A stretch of 35,964 nucleotides of DNA from NCBI GenBank assembly GCA_012520795.1, contig JAAYNP010000016.1, positions 1 through 35,964 on the forward strand, read 5' to 3'. A program made the position numbers and the translations under genes. Numbering within the stretch: the stretch's first letter is position 1; each line of letters opens with the position of its first letter. Below, piece after piece: positions 6,542 through 13,661 of this stretch. This DNA comes from Bacillota bacterium (GTDB lineage Bacteria > Bacillota > Limnochordia > Darwinibacteriales > DTU012). The notes beneath the pieces were generated by a model that was not told where the DNA came from, did not search any database, and was given only the letters and a program-made list of their open reading frames with translations.

Positions 6542-7300
6542 TTAGATTGTAATAATCAACCCATCGTAGGCTAGTGACACTGCTTCGGGCAGTTTGCTGT
6601 TTGTCGTTTCATGGTCCAAAAGATGTGTAACATGGGTGAAGTATGCCTGCTGCGGCTTGAGTTTGGCAACAAGCTCCAGCGCAGCATCCACATGCATATG
6701 GCTTGGATGGGGTTCATAGCGGATCACCCCCAGGATCAACACCTTCAAGCCCGTCAACAGCTCCAGCGAGGGCTGGGGCAGCCGGCTGCAGTCGGTGATA
6801 TAAGCCAGATCACCAATGCGGTACCCATAGATCGGGAGGTTGCCGTGGTAAGCCGGAACCGGAATAATCGCTACGCCTTCCACTTGAAAAGGCCCATCGA
6901 CAACTACGGGCTTAACCAATGGTTTGCCGCCGCCAACCTGGGTTTTGCGAAAAACATAGCCGAACACCTGCAGCATCTCGGCAATGGTGTCATAGTTGCC
7001 GTAAAACGGCACTGCTTTGCCTGAATGATAGCTGAAAGCACGCAGGTCATCAAAGCCAAAAACATGATCGGCATGGCAGTGCGTATACAACACCGCATCA
7101 ATCTTCTTGACCCCGGCCCGCAGTGCCTGAAGGCGAAACTCGGTGGCCGTGTCAATCAGCAGATGCAGATTATCGGTTTCAATCAAAATAGACGCCCTGG
7201 TGCGGTGATTGCGGGGATCCTTGCTTTGACAGACTTCGCAATCGCAACCGATAACCGGTACTCCATATGATGTTCCGGTCCCTAGAAAAGTTACTTTCAC
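6542..7300 (-). CDS. PhnP-like metallo-beta-lactamase-fold phosphodiesterase
   Basis: 252 aa from GTG 7300, which has AGGAGG exactly 6 nt upstream; GTG 7306 would overlap that site. The metallo-beta-lactamase signature THCHADH is at about 73-79, with later metal ligands probably in YITDCS and FTHVTHLLDH. The N-terminus GTGTSYGVPVIGCDCEVC resembles PhnP/MBL hydrolases that carry an extra structural zinc site (Cys19, Cys21, Cys24). Relatives hydrolyse cyclic phosphates or other phosphodiesters. No phosphonate genes adjoin it, so a C-P lyase role is unlikely here. It is divergent from the SOS-type promoter of the imuB-like gene. Confidence 0.85.
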   Translation of the reverse strand: MKVTFLGTGTSYGVPVIGCDCEVCQSKDPRNHRTRASILIETDNLHLLIDTATEFRLQALRAGVKKIDAVLYTHCHADHVFGFDDLRAFSYHSGKAVPFYGNYDTIAEMLQVFGYVFRKTQVGGGKPLVKPVVVDGPFQVEGVAIIPVPAYHGNLPIYGYRIGDLAYITDCSRLPQPSLELLTGLKVLILGVIRYEPHPSHMHVDAALELVAKLKPQQAYFTHVTHLLDHETTNSKLPEAVSLAYDGLIITI

Positions 7301-7344
7301 ACCCACCCTCCTGCCGCATTTCCAGATTTGGCAAAATTAACCGC

Positions 7345-7374
7345 TTGACGCAAACATATGTTCTGTATTAGAAT
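7345..7374 (+). promoter_or_regulatory. Sigma-A promoter of the imuB-like/dnaE2 operon
   Basis: TTGACG at 7345-7350 and TAGAAT at 7369-7374 are separated by 18 bp, 36 bp upstream of the ATG at 7411. Two LexA-like palindromes overlap and follow this promoter (7351-7364 and 7382-7395), so transcription is expected to be repressed until SOS induction. Confidence 0.8.
7351..7364 (+). promoter_or_regulatory. LexA (SOS) box 1
   Basis: CAAACATATGTTCT fits the Gram-positive LexA box CGAAC-N4-GTTCG at 8 of its 10 defined positions and has the ATAT centre common in strong Bacillus boxes. It lies between the -35 and -10 elements, where bound repressor would block RNA polymerase. Confidence 0.7.
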
Positions 7375-7381
7375 AAATACA

Positions 7382-7395
7382 CGATCATATGTTCG
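7382..7395 (+). promoter_or_regulatory. LexA (SOS) box 2
   Basis: CGATCATATGTTCG matches the box CGAAC-N4-GTTCG at 9 of 10 defined positions. It lies just downstream of the -10 element. Its centre is 31 bp from that of box 1, about three helical turns, so two repressor dimers would sit on the same DNA face. Confidence 0.8.
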
Positions 7396-7410
7396 CAAGG
7401 GGTGATTCTG

Positions 7411-8361
7411 ATGATCGTTTATTGTTCCGCTGAACAAGCAGCCGGTAATGAAGAAAGCTGCAGGCAGCTTTTCCAGTTCTGTTACGGCTGGACTGAGGAA
7501 ATTGAAATCGAGACAGCCTATGCCTGGTACTGCCGCCTGCCGGATCATTTCAGCCCCGCCGAATTGGGCACCCAGTTTTTGGCCCAGCTGGAAGCTTGCC
7601 GGCTGTCAGGCACCTGGGGCGCCGGCGCCACTAAACTGATTGCCAAGCTTGCCACCCTCACCCGGCCGAACACTGCCGTCCCTGCTTCCGCAAATCAAGC
7701 TTTTTTGGCAGATCTGCCCCTCACCCTGCTTGACACCTTGTTCGGGCTGCCGGAAGTGCTTCAGCTGCAGCGTCTGGGGATCGACACCTTCAAGGGCCTG
7801 GCGCAAGTCCCCCTTAAAGCACTGCAGCTCCAATTTGGCGATGCCGCGGAAAACCTTGCCAGTCTTGCCCGCGGCCAGGACCTTAAGCCTTTTGAGCCGG
7901 AAAAACAAATTTTGATCTCTTGGGAAGCCGATTTTTTAACGGACCCGGAACTTGCCGCGCCCATCAGCCGCCCGCAGTTGGATTTGTTTTTGCAAAAAGG
8001 CCTGGCTGAAATTGAAGCCCAACTAAATTCCGCCCGGCTGCTTGCGGCCGGGCTCCGTTTGGAATGGCAGCATGGGCATGCCAATTTCAGCACAGTCCGC
8101 AAGTTTGATCCGCCAACCGCCGCCAAGGATGTGTTTTACCGATCCCTTGCGGTAATCCTGCCGGAACATCCTGTCGCGCAGTTAAGGATCACCGGCCTGG
8201 GTTTTTCACCCCAGTCACCTAAACAATTGGACATTTTCGGTCAAAACCCTACCCGGAAAAAGATCGAGTTGTTGAAATCCCAGTTAAGCGCTGGCCTGGT
8301 CCAGCTGAAATTATCCCGCCGCGAAAAGATTTTGGCAATGTGGGAGCAATCCCATCTCTAG
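7411..8361 (+). CDS. imuB: ImuB-like Y-family polymerase homolog lacking the N-terminal catalytic region
   Basis: Length 316 aa. ATG 7411 is preceded by AAGGGGTG at 6 nt. The order of segments fits the C-terminal two-thirds of ImuB/Y-family proteins: a residual palm-like part (about 1-85), a thumb with helix-hairpin-helix character (LQRLGIDTFKGLAQVPLKAL, about 118-138) and a little-finger-like domain (about 185-270). A typical ImuB is longer, and the front segment that carries the first catalytic carboxylate in active Y polymerases is missing. Two sites match the beta-clamp-binding pentapeptide: QLDLF (189-193, possibly buried) and QLDIF (272-276, near the C-terminus, the expected place). ImuB is known as a catalytically inactive hub linking clamp and DnaE2; that role fits here. 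It is first in an operon with a DUF6504-like gene and dnaE2 under LexA boxes. No imuA is present. Confidence 0.75.
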   Translation: MIVYCSAEQAAGNEESCRQLFQFCYGWTEEIEIETAYAWYCRLPDHFSPAELGTQFLAQLEACRLSGTWGAGATKLIAKLATLTRPNTAVPASANQAFLADLPLTLLDTLFGLPEVLQLQRLGIDTFKGLAQVPLKALQLQFGDAAENLASLARGQDLKPFEPEKQILISWEADFLTDPELAAPISRPQLDLFLQKGLAEIEAQLNSARLLAAGLRLEWQHGHANFSTVRKFDPPTAAKDVFYRSLAVILPEHPVAQLRITGLGFSPQSPKQLDIFGQNPTRKKIELLKSQLSAGLVQLKLSRREKILAMWEQSHL

Positions 8362-8593
8362 GGTTGTCAACAGCGATATTACCGTCAAAACCGCCAGACA
8401 TCTGCCCCATACTTTTGTCTATCACAGGCAATACAAGGTCGAGTTTATCAAAGACCGCTGGCGGGAATCGGGGCAGTGGTGGTTGGGAGAACAGGAACTC
8501 CATGTTTATCAGGTAATCGCTGCCGGTACCCTGTTTGAGCTTCACCATTATCCGGCGCGATCGCGCTGGATCCTCCACAAGATTTATGACTAG
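8354..8593 (+). CDS. Small DUF6504-like protein with no standard start codon
   Basis: The frame is open from 8309 to TAG 8591-8593 and contains no ATG, GTG or TTG. The product (segments KVEFIKDRWRESGQWW and, at the end, RWILHKIYD) resembles the short DUF6504 proteins I recall next to ImuB/DnaE2 in other bacteria, an identification from memory. An in-frame ATC at 8354 sits 7 nt after GGGAG (8342-8346) and overlaps the imuB-like stop by 8 nt; it would give 79 aa. Alternatives are a +1 ribosomal frameshift fusing it to the ImuB-like protein within the 8309-8361 overlap, or a sequencing or natural frameshift that split a fusion. The reading frame itself is well supported by its family-like ending; the start is not. 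Confidence 0.65.
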   Translation: MSRVVNSDITVKTARHLPHTFVYHRQYKVEFIKDRWRESGQWWLGEQELHVYQVIAAGTLFELHHYPARSRWILHKIYD

Positions 8594-8618
8594 TACAATT
8601 AAACCGCAGGTGGTTTTT

Positions 8619-11600
8619 ATGTTCGCCCATTTGCATGTCCATTCCGTTTATTCTTTCCTTGACAGCACCACTTCCGTAACTACATATCTGCAGAAAGCCG
8701 CTGAATTCGGCATGACAGCCATGGCCCTGACAGATCACAACTGCCTCAGCGGCGCAGTGGAGTTTCACAAGGCCGCCCTCGAACTCGGCATCAAGCCGAT
8801 TCAAGGAGTGGAAATCACTATTGAAGGCGGCTATCACCTCACTCTACTGGCTCAAAATAATAAAGGTTACCAAAACATCTGCCAGCTGCTTACCAGTGCT
8901 TTTCAAATCGATCGCAAACAGCCAATTGTTCCCTGGGAAAAATTGGCTGCCTATCATCAAGGTTTGCTGGTGCTCACAGGCTGCAGGCGTTCCGCCATCT
9001 GGCAGGCGCTCCTTTCCAATCAGCCGCAGCTGGCCTTGAAGCATCTTAAAAGGCTGGTTGCCATCTTCGGCAGAGAAAACACCTATCTGGAAATGATCAA
9101 TACCTTCCTTCCCAAAACCGGACTGGTTTTAAAGGCGATTGCCCAATTAGGCGAATATGCCAAAGTGCCGGTAGTCGCCACTAATGATGTCCATTACCTG
9201 GAAAAAACCGATTTTTGCCTTTACGATTTGCTGGTATGCACCCGCACCCAGACTCAGCTTGCGGATATTCATCCGGAACGACCTTTGAACGCTGAAAACT
9301 ATTTTGCCCCGCCTCAGGAGATGGTACAGAGATTTCAGCAGTACCCGCAGGCCATTGCCGCTGCTGAGGAAATCTGCGAGCGCTGTGAAGTATCGCTGCC
9401 TTTGGGCCGCAATCTCTTCCCCCGGTTTCAGGTTCCGGCGGGGTTTGGATCAACCGGGCAGCTTTTACACCATTTGGTATGGCAGGGGGCTCGTGAGCGG
9501 TATGGAAAGATCACACCGGAAATCCGGCAGCGCCTGGATCATGAGTTGAACATCATCGAGCAGTTGGACGTGATTGACTATTTCCTGGTAGTCTGGGACA
9601 TTGTCGCCTACGCCCGCCGGCACAGGATCCGCTGTGCCGGCCGCGGCTCGGCCGCTGATTCAGCCGTTGCCTACTGCCTGGGCATTACCAATGTCGATTC
9701 CATTGGGCGCAATCTCCTTTTCGAACGGTTCCTAAGCCTTGAACAAGCCCGCAAACCTGATATCGATGTTGATTTTGACGCCGCCATGCGTGATCAGATC
9801 GCCGATTATGTCTACCAAAAATACGGCAGCGGCCATGTGGCCTCTGTCTGCACCTTTGTGACATACCATGCCCGCTCTGCGCTGCGGGACTTAGGCAAGG
9901 CTTTTGGGTTCAGCGAACAGGAAATTAAGCAGTTAAACCGCCACATCCCTCATTATGTACCCGCCGACGGAATTCATAAAGTGCTGACAGTGCTGCCGGA
10001 ATTGAAAAACCATCCTCTTAAGCAAAAGCAATTTGCCACCCTCTTGGATTTGTGTGGGCGGTTGGCCAATGTGCCCCGGCATATGGGGACCCATCTGGGG
10101 GGGATGGTAGTCAGCGGCCCGCTGTTGACCACCGTAACGCCGCTGCAGCCTTCCGCCAAGGGAGTGCTGATTACCCAGTTCGATAAAGACACTATTGAAA
10201 GGCTGGGCCTGATCAAACTTGATCTGCTGTCTCTGCGGACATTGTCCGCCGTCCATGATGTGGACACGGCTCTGCAGGCGGAACAAAATTTCAGCTACGA
10301 CCGAATACCCCTGGATGATCAGGCGACCTATCAGATGCTCAACGATGGCGACACTGTCGGCGTATTCCAACTGGAAAGCCCGGCGCAGCGCAGCCTTCAG
10401 CTGCGGCTCCTCGCTGACAATATTGAAGACATTGTGGCCAGTGTGGCTTTGATCCGGCCCGGCCCCATCAAGGGTGATATGGTTGAACCTTTCATTGCCC
10501 GCCGCCACGGCTTGGCCCCGGTCAGCTACATTCACCCCAAGCTGGAGCCAATCTTGAAAGGCACTTACGGTGTGGTCCTTTACCAGGAACAGGTTATTGA
10601 AATTGCCACGGAAATAGCAGGGTTTACTCCGGGGGAATCGGATCAGCTCCGCAGGGTAATGTCGAAATACCGCTCCCAGAAGGAAATGGACCAGATTGGC
10701 GAACTGTTCATTGCCAAAGCCACGGCCAACGGCATCAGCAAGGATGTTGCCGAGACAATCTTTTCCTATATTGTCGGGTATGCCGGCTACGGGTTTTGCG
10801 AAGCCCATGCAGCTGCCTTTGCCGACACAGCCTACAAAACGGCATATTTGCTCAAACATTACCCGGCCCGGTTTTATGCTGCCATCCTAAACAATCAGCC
10901 GATGGGGTTTTATCCGCCAAATACCATTTGCGTGGAAGCCCGCCGCCGGGGAATCACGATTCTGCCGCTGGATATTAACCTCAGCGAAGCCGGCTTTTCC
11001 GCCGATGACAGGACGATCCGGATTGGTTTGAAACAAGTCAAAGGCATGGAAACAAAATTCATTGATCATATTTTGAGCCGGCGCCGCGACAAGCCCTTTG
11101 CTTCCCTGGCAGATTTTGTTTTCCGCACCAATATAAACAAAGATGTAATTGAAAACCTGATCCTTGCCGGTGCCTTTGATCAATTGAACCCCAACCGCCG
11201 GGCCTTAATGTGGCAGCTGCCGAATTACCTCGGCAGCCGCCAGCGGAGCCTGTTTCTCCTGGAGCCGGAATGGGAACCTGTTCCCGATTTTTCACCCTGG
11301 CAGCGCTGGCTTAATGAATTTCGCGTGCTGGGCTTATCCGCCACCACCCACGTCATGGATTTTTTCCGTTTGCGTTTGCAAAAGCAGAAGTTCTTCACCA
11401 GCCAAGAAATCGGCAGTTTGGCCCAGGGGGCCAAAGTCAAGATAGCCGGGCTGGTGATCCGGCCCCACCGCCCGCCGACCCGCAGCGGTAAAATAGTTGT
11501 TTTTCTCACTCTGGAAGACGAGTTCGGGCTGATTGACGTTACTGTTTTTGAAAATACCTACCACCGTTACGGAGAAAAAATGTTCAAGCATCCTTTGCTG

Positions 11601-11693
11601 ATTATAGAAGGTGAGGTTGCCCGCCGCGGGGGCAATGAGGCCAGTATTGTTGCCAACCGAATCCAAACCCTTACTCAGGCTCAACCCTGGTAA
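8619..11693 (+). CDS. dnaE2: Error-prone DNA polymerase III alpha subunit (DnaE2/ImuC)
   Basis: Length 1024 aa from ATG 8619 (AGGTGG 6 nt upstream). An N-terminal PHP domain begins HLHVHSVYS (4-12). The C-family polymerase core has the catalytic carboxylates in PDIDVDFD (Asp381, Asp383) and LDLL (Asp535). DnaE2-type signatures are CAGRGSAADSAVAYCLGI, FQLESPAQRS, GYAGYGFCEAHAAAFADTAY and NNQPMGFYPP. An OB domain lies near the C-terminus (about 930-1010). The length fits DnaE2 rather than the replicative DnaE1 (about 1,150) or PolC. DnaE2 performs damage-induced mutagenic synthesis with ImuB. It is last in the LexA-controlled operon. Its last 23 bp overlap the end of convergent ypeB. Confidence 0.93.
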   Translation: MFAHLHVHSVYSFLDSTTSVTTYLQKAAEFGMTAMALTDHNCLSGAVEFHKAALELGIKPIQGVEITIEGGYHLTLLAQNNKGYQNICQLLTSAFQIDRKQPIVPWEKLAAYHQGLLVLTGCRRSAIWQALLSNQPQLALKHLKRLVAIFGRENTYLEMINTFLPKTGLVLKAIAQLGEYAKVPVVATNDVHYLEKTDFCLYDLLVCTRTQTQLADIHPERPLNAENYFAPPQEMVQRFQQYPQAIAAAEEICERCEVSLPLGRNLFPRFQVPAGFGSTGQLLHHLVWQGARERYGKITPEIRQRLDHELNIIEQLDVIDYFLVVWDIVAYARRHRIRCAGRGSAADSAVAYCLGITNVDSIGRNLLFERFLSLEQARKPDIDVDFDAAMRDQIADYVYQKYGSGHVASVCTFVTYHARSALRDLGKAFGFSEQEIKQLNRHIPHYVPADGIHKVLTVLPELKNHPLKQKQFATLLDLCGRLANVPRHMGTHLGGMVVSGPLLTTVTPLQPSAKGVLITQFDKDTIERLGLIKLDLLSLRTLSAVHDVDTALQAEQNFSYDRIPLDDQATYQMLNDGDTVGVFQLESPAQRSLQLRLLADNIEDIVASVALIRPGPIKGDMVEPFIARRHGLAPVSYIHPKLEPILKGTYGVVLYQEQVIEIATEIAGFTPGESDQLRRVMSKYRSQKEMDQIGELFIAKATANGISKDVAETIFSYIVGYAGYGFCEAHAAAFADTAYKTAYLLKHYPARFYAAILNNQPMGFYPPNTICVEARRRGITILPLDINLSEAGFSADDRTIRIGLKQVKGMETKFIDHILSRRRDKPFASLADFVFRTNINKDVIENLILAGAFDQLNPNRRALMWQLPNYLGSRQRSLFLLEPEWEPVPDFSPWQRWLNEFRVLGLSATTHVMDFFRLRLQKQKFFTSQEIGSLAQGAKVKIAGLVIRPHRPPTRSGKIVVFLTLEDEFGLIDVTVFENTYHRYGEKMFKHPLLIIEGEVARRGGNEASIVANRIQTLTQAQPW

Positions 11694-13020
11694 TTCTCTC
11701 TTCAGCGCCGTTTTCAGCATTAATATAAATCAAAAACTGATCTGCCCCGTGATCGGCCCGGAACTGATAGGTGAGTACGGGATCGAAGTTTGAATCCAAA
11801 ATTACCGCCAGGCGCCGATCCACAATCTCTGCCGTCTCGATGACGTATTTTTGTGCCTGTTCCGGGTTCAATGCCGGCGTAGTTTCCCCAGAATAAACGA
11901 AGCTTTGATAGACCAGGCCTTGATACCCTACAATCTCGCCGTTGTCGGCGGCAACCTGTACTTTCAGCTGCCGCGGATATATCAGTATTCCATCATCCAC
12001 TGGGGCAAAACTGCACAACAGCCGGTTAAAGTTAAAATTGGCGTCGACCAGCTCCACTTCAGGAAAAGCGCGCTCTTTGAGAAACTGCTCTGCAGCCTTG
12101 ATCATCTCTGCCTGGGAAAGCTGCTGTTCACGCACTACTCTCGGGTTTGTCATCCACAAAACATGGCCGCCCTGCTTGGCAATTTCGATTGTAACCGGGT
12201 TTTGCTCCGCACTAGTTGCTGTCACGGTATATGTAGGCAATTCCCCTTCACCCTCATTGGTGATGGCCGGGTCTACGACAAAACCTGTCTGAGAATAGGT
12301 TTGGGGCAAGAATGCCCTGGCAATTGCCACCGCCTCCGATGCTGAAATCAACTCTCCCGCCGGCAGCGGGCCCTTCAGGCGCCCCAACTCACTGGGGAAA
12401 TCCGAATCAGCAAACCGCTCCATGCCGTCTTCAATCATCAAAAGTGCCTGCATTAATGGATAGCGATCCCCGGGAGCGACTTCAGCAGCCTGGGAGATGG
12501 ATGCCTGGATAAACTTCCGCCAGCTGACCCAGCTTGTACTGCGCTCTCCAAGCGCCAATTGGGATTGCAGTTCGCTGTTGACATACTGGATCTGCTCGTA
12601 AAGCCGGGCAAACTGAGTCCGCACAGCTGGCCCCTCATTGGAGGAGCTGCCCAGCGGTTGGGCGCTGTAGATACCCTGGGCTGCCTTTACCGTAGCTGTT
12701 TGCACTTGCGCCAGCAGGCTTTCAATACGGGCCAAACTGAGCCCATAAACCGGAAGCTGCCCGAAATTGGCCTGGGCAGCGTAAACCAGGCGCAGGATAT
12801 TCGCCAGCCCCCCAAATTGTTGGGTGGTTGAATTGGCTACCAGAAGTTTGCTCAGCTCTGTCTCCAAACTGCCGATGTGTACAGCCAATTCCCGAAAAGC
12901 CCGGACATAGCCGGCTTCCAACTGCATACGGTAAGCCCGGTTTGCGTAATACTGGCTGCCCCCAAAGGCTGCCAGCCCGGCAATCAGGACAAATGTCACC
13001 AATGCTTTAGCCTTGTGCAC
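11671..13020 (-). CDS. ypeB: Germination protein YpeB
   Basis: 449 aa from GTG 13020, which has TTAGGGGT 6 nt upstream overlapping the sleB stop codon; the TTG at 13041 would lie inside sleB without a ribosome site. There is one N-terminal TM helix (about 5-21), then a long helical region, then C-terminal PepSY-like repeats (ASEAVAIARAFL, QAEMIKAAEQFLKERAF, NPEQAQKYVIETAEIV). In spore formers YpeB is deposited at the spore inner membrane and is needed for SleB localisation and stability. It lies directly after sleB, the classical order. Its 3' end runs into dnaE2. Confidence 0.92.
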   Translation of the reverse strand: MHKAKALVTFVLIAGLAAFGGSQYYANRAYRMQLEAGYVRAFRELAVHIGSLETELSKLLVANSTTQQFGGLANILRLVYAAQANFGQLPVYGLSLARIESLLAQVQTATVKAAQGIYSAQPLGSSSNEGPAVRTQFARLYEQIQYVNSELQSQLALGERSTSWVSWRKFIQASISQAAEVAPGDRYPLMQALLMIEDGMERFADSDFPSELGRLKGPLPAGELISASEAVAIARAFLPQTYSQTGFVVDPAITNEGEGELPTYTVTATSAEQNPVTIEIAKQGGHVLWMTNPRVVREQQLSQAEMIKAAEQFLKERAFPEVELVDANFNFNRLLCSFAPVDDGILIYPRQLKVQVAADNGEIVGYQGLVYQSFVYSGETTPALNPEQAQKYVIETAEIVDRRLAVILDSNFDPVLTYQFRADHGADQFLIYINAENGAEERITRVEPE

Positions 13021-13030
13021 TGCTCTACCC

Positions 13031-13525
13031 CTAACCTGCAAAGATATGTTTGCCGATCGTTTTCAATACCGGCCTTGTCCGGATCCATCTGTTTTGAGTT
13101 TTGGCCGGGTTATAAAAATATAAAGCCCCGTTGGTGGGATCCAGGCCGTGCAGAGCCTCATAGGCTGCCTGCTGCGAGATTTGATCCGGTTCCTGATTGA
13201 TCGTGCCCTTGGCCACTACCTGAAAAGCCAACGGCTCATAAATCACGCCGGCGATTGTATTGGGAAACTCGGGATGCTCAACCCGGTTAAGGATTACCGC
13301 AGCCACCGCCACCATGCCTTCATAGGGCTCCCCTTTCGCCTCTGCGTAAACAGCCCTGGCCAGCAAATCCAGTTCGTTGTCTTTCACCGTAAGCCGGGGC
13401 TTTCTTTGCTCTTGGGGAGCTTCATCTTCCACCCCTTGGTTTATCCAATAGATGATCACCAGTGAGCTTACAGCGAGGCACAATGCCACATATTTGAGGT
13501 ACTGTTTTCTGAAGCGCATCGCCAA
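13031..13525 (-). CDS. sleB: Spore cortex-lytic enzyme SleB (short form)
   Basis: Lytic transglycosylase-type cortex hydrolase used in spore germination. The catalytic domain (about 50-164) shows LLARAVYAEAKGEPYEGMVA, with Glu62 the likely catalytic acid, then AAVILNRVEHPEFPNTIAGV and GALYFYNP. An N-terminal hydrophobic anchor spans about 11-27. Bacillus SleB has an extra N-terminal peptidoglycan-binding domain; here there is none, so the architecture is closer to CwlJ plus an anchor. Adjacency to ypeB supports SleB. I chose TTG 13525 with AGGAGG 9 nt upstream; ATG 13519 is the alternative, and ATG 13558 has no ribosome site. Sporulation-sigma control is expected but I saw no clear box. Confidence 0.88.
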   Translation of the reverse strand: MAMRFRKQYLKYVALCLAVSSLVIIYWINQGVEDEAPQEQRKPRLTVKDNELDLLARAVYAEAKGEPYEGMVAVAAVILNRVEHPEFPNTIAGVIYEPLAFQVVAKGTINQEPDQISQQAAYEALHGLDPTNGALYFYNPAKTQNRWIRTRPVLKTIGKHIFAG

Positions 13526-13607
13526 CCACTTTGGCCTCCTTATTTCTTTTCCAATCATAGCTTAACCAGAACAGCAGGCTTGTATCTATGCGCCAGGCTA
13601 TATGATT

Positions 13608-13626
13608 AAGTTTTGGTTTAAAACTT
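13608..13626. repeat. AT-rich inverted repeat between sleB and the penicillin-binding protein gene
   Basis: AAGTTTT (13608-13614) and AAAACTT (13620-13626) form a perfect 7-bp inverted repeat around a 5-nt spacer in the intergenic region of divergent genes. It could be an operator or chance in AT-rich DNA. Confidence 0.3.
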
Positions 13627-13661
13627 TTGTGCCGCAAATACTAGATCAGAGGTGGTGGCAG

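Noticed and set aside
9933..10859. 308-codon open frame on the minus strand inside dnaE2
   Set aside because: It lies wholly within a well-supported polymerase gene, shows no recognisable domain, and is a by-product of codon bias.
13559..13600. SigG-type promoter for sleB
   Set aside because: A GCATA-like element exists, but no matching -10 at 17-18 bp could be found by eye.
13602..13661. Upstream ATG start for the penicillin-binding protein
   Set aside because: No ribosome site before 13602, the extra 20 residues precede a normal N-terminus, and the ATG at 13662 has a good GAGGTGG site.
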